Source: Polaromonas sp. AER18D-145 (GTDB lineage Bacteria; Pseudomonadota; Gammaproteobacteria; Burkholderiales; Burkholderiaceae_C). From it: a stretch of 44,973 nucleotides of DNA. The DNA is taken from the NCBI RefSeq assembly GCF_002379095.1, contig NZ_NBZV01000039.1, forward strand, positions 1 to 44,973. The letters run 5' to 3'. Both the position numbers and the translations under genes were made by a program. The notes below the pieces were generated by a model. That model had not been told where the DNA came from and made no database searches. It saw nothing but the letters and a program-made list of their open reading frames with translations. Below, piece after piece: positions 19,303-27,755 of this stretch. The stretch's first letter is position 1. Each line of letters starts with the position of its first letter.

Positions 19303-20588
19303 TGCGGTGAATTATCGGGGGTGGGGTCTGCTTTGGCGCCGTGGAAGAAGGCATACGATGCGAGACAACAACACAAAAACACGGCCAGCGCCGCCTGGAA
19401 GCTGGCCACGTCGGCCAGCCCCATGGCCTGGAAAACGTCAATCAGCAGGCCGATGCCCCACTGCATGACAAACACGCCGGCAAAAATCACCAGGTTGTAG
19501 GCGGTCAGCGCGCGCCCGGCCAGCACCTGCGGAAACGCCATGCCCACAGCCGGCTGGGCCAGCCCCAGCACGCTGGAGCTCATGCAAAACAGCGCCCAGC
19601 CGGCCCAGCCGGTGGCCGGGCCGGCCGCGATATTGACGACGAGCACCGTCAGGCTGACCGGCACGCCCCAGGTGATCAGGCGGTTAGCGCTCCAGCCATG
19701 CTGCGCGAGCCACGGGTTGACCAGCCCCCAGGCCCAGAAGGTGACCAGCATGCAGGCATTGATCCAGAACAGGCCGGTGGCCGCCTGCAGCGGCGTGTAG
19801 CCCGCCACCCGGACCATCCACGGCCCGGCCCACAGGGTCTGCATCGCGATCACGCCGCCATAGTGGAAAAAGGCCACCGGCGACATTTTCTGGAAATAAC
19901 GGCTGCGCCAGACCTGGGCGTAACTGGCCTGCTGATGCGACACATGGGGAGACACCACCGCGGAAGCGACCTTCCATGACGGGACCACCCAGGCAATCGC
20001 CGCCATGGACAACACAATCAGCGCCGCCAGAATCCAGAACAGCGGGCGCCAGCCGGTCAGCGGCATCAGCCACTGCACCGGCAGGGTGGACGCCAGCATG
20101 CCGAGCGAGCCGGTCATCAACATCCAGGAGTTGGCGCGCAGCAGGGTGCCGGCGTCAAACCAGCGGCGGTAACCGGTCAGCGGCGCCATCAGGCAGGCGC
20201 TGACGCCCATCCCCAGCAGCACGCGGGCAATGAGCAAGGCAGTGAAACTGGTGGCCGCGGAAAACGCCAGGCAGGCCAGCACCGCCAGGCTCAGAAAGCC
20301 CAGGATCACGCGTTTGGGCCCATGCCGGTCCAGCCAGGTGCCCAGCGGCAGCTGGGTCACCGCAAAACCCAGAAAATAACCGCCGGCCAGCAGCCCCAGA
20401 TCGCGCGCATGCAATGAAAACTCCTGCGTCAGCACCGGCGACAGCGTGGCCGTGATGGCCCGCACCAGCGTCGAACAGAAGTAGGCCGCGGCAAACGCCA
20501 GAAACACCACGATGGCGGCGCGCCGGCTCAGAAGGCCGGACGCGGCAGCGGCGGCCGGCAGGCGCCCGGCGTCCCGAACGGCGCCCAT
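19299..20588 (-). CDS. MFS transporter
   Basis: The 429-residue protein of the major facilitator superfamily has about twelve helices. The loop 2-3 motif is GTWLDRHGPKRVILG, and GYFLGFAVTQLPLG lies just before it. Substrate unknown. Start is ATG 20588, chosen because it overlaps the upstream lipoprotein stop (ATGA) and precedes the first helix; the open frame extends further upstream but overlaps that gene. It is coupled to the EIIA gene by another ATGA overlap. Confidence 0.9.
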   Translation of the reverse strand: MGAVRDAGRLPAAAAASGLLSRRAAIVVFLAFAAAYFCSTLVRAITATLSPVLTQEFSLHARDLGLLAGGYFLGFAVTQLPLGTWLDRHGPKRVILGFLSLAVLACLAFSAATSFTALLIARVLLGMGVSACLMAPLTGYRRWFDAGTLLRANSWMLMTGSLGMLASTLPVQWLMPLTGWRPLFWILAALIVLSMAAIAWVVPSWKVASAVVSPHVSHQQASYAQVWRSRYFQKMSPVAFFHYGGVIAMQTLWAGPWMVRVAGYTPLQAATGLFWINACMLVTFWAWGLVNPWLAQHGWSANRLITWGVPVSLTVLVVNIAAGPATGWAGWALFCMSSSVLGLAQPAVGMAFPQVLAGRALTAYNLVIFAGVFVMQWGIGLLIDVFQAMGLADVASFQAALAVFLCCCLASYAFFHGAKADPTPDNSPQ

Positions 20589-21163
20589 CAGCGGGGGGTT
20601 CCGGCGTCCAGCTTGAGGCTGGAAAAAAAGGTTTCGGCCGCCTCGGGGTCCATCTGGTCGGCGTAGATCACCGCCTGAAAAACCTGCCGCCCCTGTGAAA
20701 AATACGCCGCCTGGCTTTGCACCGCCCGGCCGTTGGCACGCTGGCCGCTGGCTCGCACCAGCACCGCCGGCGGCAGCGCGTCTGCGCCCGCCAGCGTCAG
20801 CGGGCTGGTTTGCCCGCCGCCGGCCGCCTTGAGGTTGACGAGCGTGGCGGTTTGCCAGCCGGCCAGCACGGCCGCCGCTTGCGCCGCGTCGTCCAGCGTG
20901 GCCACCGCGACGGCAAACGTGGCGTCGCCGGCATCGCAGCCCAGCATGGCCAGCTCGGTCGGCCGCCCGCCCAGCGGCACGCTGCGCTGGGCCTTGTCGG
21001 GTTTGCAGGGCAGCAGCAGGCTCAGCGCGGTGTTGTCCGGCCGCACTTCGCGCCAGTTGAACACCGGGTTGCACGCCGCGAGCAACAGCAGCAGACCGGC
21101 CGCCATCACACGGGTCATCAAAGGGGTCAACAAAGGAGTCAGGGAAGGGGAAACCGGCGCCAT
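20588..21163 (-). CDS. Predicted lipoprotein of unknown function
   Basis: The product has a signal peptide and the lipobox LLAACNP, so it should be lipid-anchored in the envelope. The rest, about 160 residues, contains TELAMLGCDAGDATFAVAVA and a C-terminal EAAETFFSSLKLD, a pattern seen in small periplasmic domains; I do not recognise the family. The start may be ATG 21163 or the internal ATG 21118 (MTRVMAAG), which gives a more usual signal-peptide length; neither has a clear ribosome site. It overlaps the MFS gene (ATGA), so a shared envelope role is plausible. Confidence 0.75.
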   Translation of the reverse strand: MAPVSPSLTPLLTPLMTRVMAAGLLLLLAACNPVFNWREVRPDNTALSLLLPCKPDKAQRSVPLGGRPTELAMLGCDAGDATFAVAVATLDDAAQAAAVLAGWQTATLVNLKAAGGGQTSPLTLAGADALPPAVLVRASGQRANGRAVQSQAAYFSQGRQVFQAVIYADQMDPEAAETFFSSLKLDAGTPR

Positions 21164-21249
21164 GGTCTTTTCTGGAAGGGAGCACTGACTTTACAGGGAT
21201 TCGCAAAAACAACCTGTTTTGGGGCAATCCGGCGCCCCAGGCCGGCGAC

Positions 21250-21264
21250 GCACCGATTTGGCGC
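21250..21264 (+). promoter_or_regulatory. NtrC-like binding box
   Basis: GCACCGATTTGGCGC keeps the spacing of the enterobacterial NtrC site (GCACC-N5-GG-N-GC form) and matches most conserved positions. It lies about 55 bases before the sigma-54-like element of the kinase gene. This is pattern matching by eye only. Confidence 0.35.
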
Positions 21265-21303
21265 CTCGGTGGCCCAGGCCCGCGATGCACCGCGCACCAA
21301 GCT

Positions 21304-21319
21304 GGGCACGATGTTTGCT
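21304..21319 (+). promoter_or_regulatory. Sigma-54-type -24/-12 element
   Basis: GGGCACGATGTTTGCT fits the sigma-54 consensus TGGCACG-N4-TTGCW except the first T, with GG and GC exactly ten bases apart. The predicted start of transcription, near 21330, falls on the kinase ATG at 21331. A functional promoter would therefore give a leaderless message or imply a later start codon. Confidence 0.4.
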
Positions 21320-21330
21320 CATCAACTGCC

Positions 21331-22563
21331 ATGTTTGCAGAAACCGCCCCGCTGCCCGCACCCGTGCACCTGCCTGGCGCCGACCAACCGGTCTGGCGCG
21401 ACAAGCTCTCGCAATTGCTGGAATCCACCGGCGAAGGCATTTTCGGCATCGACATGGACGGCTGTTGCACCTTCATCAACCGTGCCGGCGCCGAGCAGCT
21501 CGGTTTTGCCCCGGCCGAGGTGTTGGGCAAAAACATGCACGAGCTGGCGCACCACAGCCATGCCGACGGTGCGCACTACCCCGAGCACCTGTGCCCCATC
21601 TTCAACGCCTTTCGCATGGCGCTGCCCTGCCGCATCGACACCGAGCTGTTCTGGCGGCGCGACGGCAGCGCGTTTGCGGTTGAATACTCGTCCTACCCCA
21701 TCGTCGATGGCGGCGTGGTGCAGGGCGCGGTGGTGACCTTTGTCGATATCTCGGCGCGCAAGCGGGCCGAGGAAGCCTTGCGCCACGCCAACGACGTGCT
21801 GGAGCAGCGCGTCAGTGAGCGCACACAGGCGCTGTCCGAGGCGCTGCAGCAATTGCGCGAACTCTCGGCCTACACCCACACCGTGCGCGAGGAGGAGCGC
21901 ACCCGCATCGCGCGCGAGGTGCACGACGAGCTCGGCAGCCTGCTGGTGGCGCTGAAGATGGACGTGGGCTGGCTGGACAAGCGCCTCGATGACCTTGGAT
22001 CGTCGACTTACGTCGCCGAGCAGCAGCAGCGCGAGCCGGTGGCGGCGCAGGCCATGCGCGACACCATGCGCCACAAGTGCCAGAACATGGGCCGGCTGAT
22101 CGAGGCCGCGGTGGACAACGTGGGCCGCATCATCACCGACCTGCGCCCCAGCATCCTGGACCACCAGGGCCTGTGGGCCGCGCTGGACTGGCAGGCGCAT
22201 GAGTTTGTGCAGTCGGCCGAGCTTTCGCTCGACTGGCAGATGGACGTGGAGCAAGCCGCGCCGCTGCCCGAACCCTCGGCCATGGCGATTTTTCGCATCT
22301 TCCAGGAGATGCTCAGCAACGTCGGCCGCCATGCGCAGGCCAGCCACCTCGCCATCACCATCCTGGCCACGGCCGGCGAGATCAGCATCCGCGTGCAGGA
22401 CAACGGCAAGGGCGCAGCCGCAGCCGCCTTCGAGGCGGCCAATGCCTATGGCGTGATGGGCATGCGCGAACGCGCCAGGCACCTCGGCGGCAGCCTGGAA
22501 ATTTCGAGCAAAATCGGGCTCGGGTCCTTGTTCCACCTGCGCATCAAGCTACTGAAACCATAG
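21331..22563 (+). CDS. PAS-domain sensor histidine kinase, NarL-type partner
   Basis: The 410-residue kinase has no evident membrane segments, so it is probably cytoplasmic. A PAS domain covers about residues 25-145 (STGEGIFGIDMDG... ending ARKRAEEAL), then a coiled-coil linker (DVLEQRVSERTQALSEALQQ), then a HisKA_3 domain with the phosphorylated His198 in REEERTRIAREVHDELG. The C-terminal HATPase has RIFQEMLSN, VQDNGKG and GVMGMRER. The signal is unknown; a PAS pocket suggests a redox, gas or small-molecule cue. Its response regulator starts 5 bases after its stop. Confidence 0.92.
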   Translation: MFAETAPLPAPVHLPGADQPVWRDKLSQLLESTGEGIFGIDMDGCCTFINRAGAEQLGFAPAEVLGKNMHELAHHSHADGAHYPEHLCPIFNAFRMALPCRIDTELFWRRDGSAFAVEYSSYPIVDGGVVQGAVVTFVDISARKRAEEALRHANDVLEQRVSERTQALSEALQQLRELSAYTHTVREEERTRIAREVHDELGSLLVALKMDVGWLDKRLDDLGSSTYVAEQQQREPVAAQAMRDTMRHKCQNMGRLIEAAVDNVGRIITDLRPSILDHQGLWAALDWQAHEFVQSAELSLDWQMDVEQAAPLPEPSAMAIFRIFQEMLSNVGRHAQASHLAITILATAGEISIRVQDNGKGAAAAAFEAANAYGVMGMRERARHLGGSLEISSKIGLGSLFHLRIKLLKP

Positions 22564-22568
22564 CAAAT

Positions 22569-23228
22569 ATGACCACCCTGAACATCCTGATCGGTGACGA
22601 CCACCGCATCGTGCGCGAGGGCCTGAAACAGGTGCTGGCCGACGCACCCGAGATTGTCGTCGTCGCCGAAGCCGAGACCGGCCCCGACATCCTGTCCAAG
22701 GTCGAGGCGCTGGGCGGCCACGCCGGGCTGGCTGCGGTGCTGCTCGACATTGCGCTGCCGGGCCGCGACGGCATGGATGTGCTGCAGGCGCTCAAAAAAG
22801 CCTGGCCGCAGCTGCCGGTGCTGATGCTCAGCACCTACCCGGAAAAGCAGTACGCCGTACGCTGCATCAAGCTGGGCGCGGCCGGCTACCTGAACAAAAG
22901 CGCCAACCCCGACGACATGATTGCCGCGGTACGCAAGGTGGCGGCCGGCGGCCTGTATGTCTCGGCCGTCACCGCCGAGGCGCTGGCCAGCGCGGTCGGC
23001 GGCAGCGGCGGGCGCAGCGGCGCCGAAGCCCTGTCGCACCGCGAGCACCAGGTGTTCCGCCTGCTCACGGCCGGCAAGTCGGTCGGCGAGATCGGCACGC
23101 AGCTGGGCCTGGCCTCCAACACCGTCAGCACCTACCGCCTGCGCATCCTCGAAAAAACCGGCACCAAAAACGACGTGGAACTCGCGCTTTACGCCGAACG
23201 CCACGCCAAGGCACCGGCCAACTCCTGA
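22569..23228 (+). CDS. NarL/FixJ-type response regulator
   Basis: The 219-residue regulator has a receiver domain with acidic pair Asp10-Asp11, phospho-acceptor Asp60 (LLDIALPG), Ser88 and Lys110 (GYLNK). A LuxR-type helix-turn-helix follows (LSHREHQVFRLLTAGKSVGEIG...SNTVSTYRLRILEKTG). It is paired with the kinase directly upstream. Its targets are unknown; neighbours to the right (CBS protein, cyanate operon) are candidates only by position. Confidence 0.95.
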   Translation: MTTLNILIGDDHRIVREGLKQVLADAPEIVVVAEAETGPDILSKVEALGGHAGLAAVLLDIALPGRDGMDVLQALKKAWPQLPVLMLSTYPEKQYAVRCIKLGAAGYLNKSANPDDMIAAVRKVAAGGLYVSAVTAEALASAVGGSGGRSGAEALSHREHQVFRLLTAGKSVGEIGTQLGLASNTVSTYRLRILEKTGTKNDVELALYAERHAKAPANS

Positions 23229-23367
23229 CAGCGCCTGACAGCTGAATTTCGCGCGGCCTTGTCCTACGGCCGCTTGGGTGGCCGCTGACGAACAAGCCGC
23301 CCCCAGCACTCCATGCTGGTTGCAGCCGGCGCCGCCGCCTGAATACCAGCACCCCAAGGAGAATTTC

Positions 23368-23787
23368 ATGACCACAGTCACCGACGTGATGACCCGCAAT
23401 GTGCGGACCCTCGCCCCCACCAGCACCGTCGCCGAGGCCGCCAAGGCCATGGACGAACTCGACGTGGGCGTGATTCCCGTGTGCGAGGGCGACAAGCTGC
23501 TCGGCATGGTGACCGACCGCGACATCGTGGTGCGCGCCGTGGCGCAAGGCCTGGACGGCAACACGCCGCTGGCCAAGGTGATGAGCACCGACGTACGCAC
23601 CGCCCGCGAAACCGACGACCTGGACACGGTCCTCGCGGACATGGCCTCCAGCCAGATCCGCCGCCTGCCGGTGCTGGACGGGTCGGAGCGCCTGGTTGGC
23701 ATCATTTCCATCGGCGATATCGCGGTCAAGGGCCAGGACGAGGAAGACGTCGGCCAGTCGCTGGCCGAGATCTCCTCACCGGCGTAA
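23368..23787 (+). CDS. CBS-domain pair protein
   Basis: The 139-residue protein consists of two CBS domains (DVMTRNVRTLAP..., ...KVMSTDVRTARE) that normally bind adenosine nucleotides and act as an energy-state sensor. No catalytic domain is attached. Start is ATG 23368, with AAGGAG nine bases upstream; the frame is open earlier, but that part has no ribosome site. It sits alone after the two-component pair. Confidence 0.9.
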   Translation: MTTVTDVMTRNVRTLAPTSTVAEAAKAMDELDVGVIPVCEGDKLLGMVTDRDIVVRAVAQGLDGNTPLAKVMSTDVRTARETDDLDTVLADMASSQIRRLPVLDGSERLVGIISIGDIAVKGQDEEDVGQSLAEISSPA

Positions 23788-23796
23788 GCAACGGCA

Positions 23797-23820
23797 GCAG
23801 GGCGCCGGCCGGCGCCCTGC
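23797..23820. repeat. 24-bp perfect palindrome after the CBS gene
   Basis: GCAGGGCGCCGG followed by its exact reverse complement, ten bases after the CBS stop codon. It makes a strong hairpin but has no following T-tract, so a classic Rho-independent terminator is not shown. Confidence 0.6.
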
Positions 23821-23833
23821 GCGAATTTGGTGC
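23819..23833 (+). promoter_or_regulatory. NtrC-like box upstream of the cyanate operon
   Basis: GCGCGAATTTGGTGC matches the NtrC site layout with one good half (TTTGGTGC) and one weak half. It lies about 185 bases before the sigma-54 element, within normal enhancer range. Eye match only. Confidence 0.3.
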
Positions 23834-24015
23834 AGCGACGCAAACAGCGGTGCCAGCTCGACACTGCTGACGCTTTACAAAACCCCTCCAATGCCCTCGC
23901 GCTTGCCCGCAAAGGCTTCCTGACGACCCGGCCGTGCTGGTTTTGTAGTGCCAGCCCTACACACCGTCATTCCATCAACAGCGAAAAACGGCGCAGACCG
24001 CCCTTTCGGCCAAAG

Positions 24016-24031
24016 TGGCCCGCTGCTTGCA
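24016..24031 (+). promoter_or_regulatory. Sigma-54 promoter of the cyanate operon
   Basis: TGGCCCGCTGCTTGCA matches TGGCAC-N5-TTGCA with one mismatch, and GG and GC are exactly ten bases apart. Transcription would start near 24042, giving a leader of about 24 bases with the ribosome site GAAAGG before ATG 24066. The fit in sequence, spacing and position is good. It implies RpoN with an activator such as NtrC, consistent with nitrogen scavenging. Confidence 0.65.
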
Positions 24032-24065
24032 AGACAGCCGCATCTTCAACTGAAAGGTGCGCGCC

Positions 24066-25481
24066 ATGTCCGACTACTTCTCGCCTTACGACGCCGACCA
24101 GCCCCTGATGCTCAAGTGCAGCTGCGGCAAGGACCACACGCTGGCCGACCACCACGCCGCCGTTGCCGCCGACAGCGCCGCCATCGAGCTGCGCCGCCGC
24201 AGCCAGACCAGCGAGTTCGAGGCCTACTCCAACGCCTTCATTGAAGCCACCCTGGTCAAGGCCCTGTTTCCGCAGGACGAGGTGCGCCGCCGCTTCCTGC
24301 GCGCCGTCGGCAAGGGCACGGCCATGGCAGCGATCGCCAGCGTGCTGCCGGTCGGCACCATGCAGGCCATGGCGCAGGACGCCGGCAAAAAACCCGGCAC
24401 CCTGGAGAAAACCAACCTGAAGATCGGTTTCATCCCGATCACCTGCGCCACGCCGCTGATCATGGCGCACCCGCTGGGCTTTTACAAACAGCAGGGCCTC
24501 AATGTCGAAGTGACCAAGACCGCTGGTTGGGCGCTGATCCGCGACAAGATGATCAACAAGGAATACGACGCGACGCATTTCCTGTCGCCGATGCCGCTGG
24601 CGATCTCCATGGGCCTGGGCTCCAACGCCACGCCCATGAATGTGGCGACCATCCAGAACATCAACGGCCAGGCCATCACCATGGCGCTCAAACACAAGGA
24701 CAACCGCGACCCGAAGAACTGGAAGGGCTTCAAGTTCGCGATTCCCTTCGAGTTCTCGATGCACAACTTCCTGCTGCGTTACTACCTGGCCGAAGCCGGC
24801 CTGAACCCCGACACCGACGTGCAGCTTCGTGTGGTGCCGCCGGCCGAGATGGTGGCCAATCTGCGCGCCGGCAACATCGACGGCTTCCTCGGCCCTGATC
24901 CGTTCAACCAGCGTGCTGTTTATGAAGAAGTCGGTTTCATCCACCTGCTGACCAAGGACATCTGGAACGGCCACCCCTGCTGCGCCTTCGGCACCAGCAC
25001 CGAGTTCATCCAGAAGAACCCCAACACCTTTGCCGCGTTGTACCGCTCGGTGCTGACGGCCGCCGCCATGGCGCGCGACCCGAAAAACCGCGAACTGATC
25101 GCCAAGGTGATTGCCCCGGCACAGTACCTGAACCAGCCCGAAGCCGTGCTGAACCAGGTGCTGACCGGCAAGTTCGCCGACGGCCTGGGCAACATCAAGA
25201 CCGTGCCGGACCGGGCCGATTTCGACCCGATGCCCTGGCAGTCGATGGCGGTGTGGATGCTCACGCAGATGAAACGCTGGGGTTACGTCAAGGGCGAGGT
25301 TAACTACAAGCAGATCGCCGAGAAAGTCTTTTTGATCACCGACGCCAAGAAGTACATGAAGGAACTCGGCCAGCCGACGCCCGAAGGCGCTTACCCCAAG
25401 TTCAAGATCATGGGCAAGGAGTTCGACGCGGCAAAAGCCGACGCCTACGCGAAGAGCTTCCCCATCAACAAGATGGCGTGA
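24066..25481 (+). CDS. ABC transporter substrate-binding protein, nitrate/cyanate type
   Basis: This protein of about 471 residues is related to NrtA/CmpA. It has an unusual N-terminal extension of about 75 residues with KCSCGKDH near residues 17-24, then a Tat-like export signal (RRRFLRAVGKG... to QAMAQD). The mature part has KIGFIPITCATPLIMAHPLG and DGFLGPDPFNQRA, as in oxyanion-binding members. With cyanase downstream, cyanate is the likely ligand, nitrate or bicarbonate the alternatives. Start is ATG 24066 with GAAAGG upstream. Confidence 0.88.
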   Translation: MSDYFSPYDADQPLMLKCSCGKDHTLADHHAAVAADSAAIELRRRSQTSEFEAYSNAFIEATLVKALFPQDEVRRRFLRAVGKGTAMAAIASVLPVGTMQAMAQDAGKKPGTLEKTNLKIGFIPITCATPLIMAHPLGFYKQQGLNVEVTKTAGWALIRDKMINKEYDATHFLSPMPLAISMGLGSNATPMNVATIQNINGQAITMALKHKDNRDPKNWKGFKFAIPFEFSMHNFLLRYYLAEAGLNPDTDVQLRVVPPAEMVANLRAGNIDGFLGPDPFNQRAVYEEVGFIHLLTKDIWNGHPCCAFGTSTEFIQKNPNTFAALYRSVLTAAAMARDPKNRELIAKVIAPAQYLNQPEAVLNQVLTGKFADGLGNIKTVPDRADFDPMPWQSMAVWMLTQMKRWGYVKGEVNYKQIAEKVFLITDAKKYMKELGQPTPEGAYPKFKIMGKEFDAAKADAYAKSFPINKMA

Positions 25482-25490
25482 AGTGTCACG

Positions 25491-26360
25491 ATGAACCTCT
25501 TCAAAACCCTGGGCTTCCGCGCAGGCATCGTCTCCGCCGTGCTCTTCGTGGTGTTCATCGCGATTTGGTACGCGGCAACGGCCTCGCCAGCCAGCATCGG
25601 CGGCAACGTCACCGGCATGACGGCCGAGCAGATCGAGTACCAGAAGATGATGGGCAAGGACCCCGGCGCGGCCAAGGCCTCGGGCTTCCCGACGCCTGGT
25701 CAAATGGGCAAGACCTTTGTGGACCAGCTCAGCGATCCGTTTTACGACCGCGGCCCCAACGACAAGGGTATTGCGATCCAGCTCGGGCATTCGCTGGGCC
25801 GCGTCGCGCTGGGCTTTCTGCTGGCCTGCGTGGTGGCGATTCCGCTCGGGTTTGTCATCGGCATGTCGCCGCTGTTGCGCCGCGCGCTGGACCCCTTCAT
25901 CCAGGTGCTCAAACCGATCTCGCCGCTGGCCTGGATGCCGCTGGCGCTCTACACCATCAAGGACTCGTCGACCTCGGGCATCTTCGTCATCTTCATCTGC
26001 TCGGTCTGGCCCATGCTGATCAACACCGCCTTTGGTGTGTCGGCGGTCAAGCGTGAATGGCTCAACGTCGCCAAGACGCTGGAAGTCAAGCCGCTGCGCA
26101 AGGCCTTTCTGGTGATCTTGCCGGCCGCCGCGCCGACCATCCTGACCGGCATGCGCATCTCCATGGGCATCGCCTGGCTGGTGATCGTCGCCGCCGAGAT
26201 GCTGGTGGGCGGCACCGGCATTGGCTACTTTGTCTGGAACGAATGGAACAACCTCTCGCTGACCAATGTGATTTTTGCCATCGTCGTGATCGGCGTGATG
26301 GGCATGCTGCTGGACCTGATGTTTGCACGCATGCAGAAGTGGGTGACCTATGCTGAATAA
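25491..26360 (+). CDS. ABC transporter permease, nitrate/cyanate type
   Basis: The 289-residue inner-membrane protein is of the NrtB/SsuC family. About six helices are visible, and the EAA-loop region is KTLEVKPLRKAFLVILPAAAPTILTGMR. A polar insert of about 60 residues (MTAEQIEYQKMMGKDPGAA...) follows the first helix, probably periplasmic. It lies 9 bases after the binding-protein gene and its end overlaps the ATPase gene by 11 bases. Confidence 0.92.
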   Translation: MNLFKTLGFRAGIVSAVLFVVFIAIWYAATASPASIGGNVTGMTAEQIEYQKMMGKDPGAAKASGFPTPGQMGKTFVDQLSDPFYDRGPNDKGIAIQLGHSLGRVALGFLLACVVAIPLGFVIGMSPLLRRALDPFIQVLKPISPLAWMPLALYTIKDSSTSGIFVIFICSVWPMLINTAFGVSAVKREWLNVAKTLEVKPLRKAFLVILPAAAPTILTGMRISMGIAWLVIVAAEMLVGGTGIGYFVWNEWNNLSLTNVIFAIVVIGVMGMLLDLMFARMQKWVTYAE

Positions 26361-27255
26361 CCCCGCACCCGGCGCCGCGTCGGGCCGCCCCTTCCTGCAG
26401 GTTGAGGGACTGGCCAAGGCCTACCCCGGCACCACCGAGCCGGTGTTTGACGAGGTCCACTTCAGCATCAACCGCGGCGAGTTTGTCTGCATCATCGGCC
26501 ACTCGGGCTGCGGCAAGACCACCATTCTCAACGTGCTCGCAGGGCTGGAGACAGCCAGCGCCGGCCATGTCTTCATGGACGGCCGCGAGGTCGCCGGCCC
26601 CAGCCTGGAGCGCGGCGTGGTGTTCCAAGGCCATGCGCTGATGCCTTGGCTCACCGTGCGCAAGAACATCGCTTTCGCCGTGCGCTCCAAATGGCCGGAC
26701 TGGACCTCGGCCCAGGTCGATGCCCATGTGCAGAAATACGTGGCGCTGGTCGGCCTGTCGGCCGCCATCGACAAGAAACCTTCGGCGCTGTCCGGCGGCA
26801 TGAAGCAACGCGTGGGCATCGCGCGCGCCTTTGCGATCGAACCCAAGATGTTGCTGCTCGACGAGCCTTTCGGCGCACTGGACGCGCTGACACGCGGCAC
26901 CATCCAGGACGAGCTGCTGGCCATCGTGCGTGAAACGCAGCAAACGGTGTTCATGATCACGCACGACGTGGACGAAGCCGTGCTGCTGGCCGACAAGATC
27001 CTCTTGATGAGCAACGGCCCGCAGGCACGTGTGGCCGAGATCGTGCGCAACACCATGCCGCGCGACCGCCAGCGCGCCACGGTGCACCACGACCCGCAGT
27101 ACTACCCGCTGCGCAACCACCTGGTGGATTTTCTGGTGGCCCGCTCCAAAGACCTGTCGCACGGCCGAGCGCCGGCGCACCCGCCCACGGTGGAGCCCGG
27201 ACGCGGCGCGCTGGCCGACGCGCCGGCCTCCGTCACTCTGAAAGCCGTCGCATGA
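26350..27255 (+). CDS. ABC transporter ATPase, nitrate/cyanate type
   Basis: The 301-residue ATPase has Walker A GHSGCGKT (residues 50-57), Q-loop [13 protein letters not shown], signature [15 protein letters not shown], Walker [16 protein letters not shown] and the H-loop [10 protein letters not shown]. It resembles NrtD/TauB/SsuB. It drives uptake with the two preceding genes. The next gene starts inside its stop codon (ATGA). Confidence 0.95.
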   Translation: MLNNPAPGAASGRPFLQVEGLAKAYPGTTEPVFDEVHFSINRGEFVCIIGHSGCGKTTILNVLAGLETASAGHVFMDGREVAGPSLERGVVFQGHALMPWLTVRKNIAFAVRSKWPDWTSAQVDAHVQKYVALVGLSAAIDKKPSALSGGMKQRVGIARAFAIEPKMLLLDEPFGALDALTRGTIQDELLAIVRETQQTVFMITHDVDEAVLLADKILLMSNGPQARVAEIVRNTMPRDRQRATVHHDPQYYPLRNHLVDFLVARSKDLSHGRAPAHPPTVEPGRGALADAPASVTLKAVA

Positions 27256-27698
27256 GCACGGCCGACCAAGCCCGCCCGCCGCTGCCGCCCTTCACGCTGG
27301 AAACCGCGAAGGAAAAGGTGCAGAAGGCCGAAGACGCCTGGAACAGCTGCGACCCGGACCGCGTGGCGCTGGCCTACACCGAAGACTCGGTCTGGCGCAA
27401 CCGCGCCGACTTCTTCTCGGGTCGACCCATGATCCGCGAGTTCCTCAAGCGCAAATGGGCGAAAGAGCTGGACTACCGGCTCAAAAAGGAACTTTGGGCC
27501 TTCACAGATAACCGCATCTCGGTGCGCTTCGAATACGAGTGGCACGACGACACCGGCTTCTGGTTCCGCTCCCACGGCAACGAACAATGGGAGTTCGACG
27601 AGCTGGGCCTGATGCGCCGCCGCGAAGCCAGCATCAACGACGTGCCGATCAAGGCAGCCGATCGCAAATTCCATTGGCCGCGTCCCGTCGCACCCTGA
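27252..27698 (+). CDS. NTF2-like DUF1348 protein in the cyanate operon
   Basis: The 148-residue protein belongs to the DUF1348 group of NTF2/SnoaL-like folds: a small cone-shaped domain that often binds or converts small molecules. Typical pieces are [39 protein letters not shown], and [11 protein letters not shown] near the end. The function is not established. Its ATGA overlap with the ATPase gene and position just before cyanase suggest a role in cyanate or related nitrogen metabolism; that is inference. Confidence 0.85.
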   Translation: MSTADQARPPLPPFTLETAKEKVQKAEDAWNSCDPDRVALAYTEDSVWRNRADFFSGRPMIREFLKRKWAKELDYRLKKELWAFTDNRISVRFEYEWHDDTGFWFRSHGNEQWEFDELGLMRRREASINDVPIKAADRKFHWPRPVAP

Positions 27699-27755
27699 AC
27701 TTCACCAATTCAACTTTTCCCTTTTTTTAATTTCTCAAACACAGGAGCAAGCAGC

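Noticed and set aside
21294..21308. Second NtrC box overlapping the kinase -24 element
   Set aside because: Only the left half matches, and it overlaps the sigma-54 contact; too weak to list as a feature.
20588..21536. Upstream extension of the MFS gene making a 745-residue protein
   Set aside because: The extension overlaps the lipoprotein gene in another frame; ATG 20588 overlaps that gene's stop and fits a normal MFS length.
23967..26417. An 816-residue open frame antisense to the cyanate transporter genes
   Set aside because: The opposite strand has three overlapping, motif-complete ABC genes. The antisense product is His/Asp/Arg-rich without domains.
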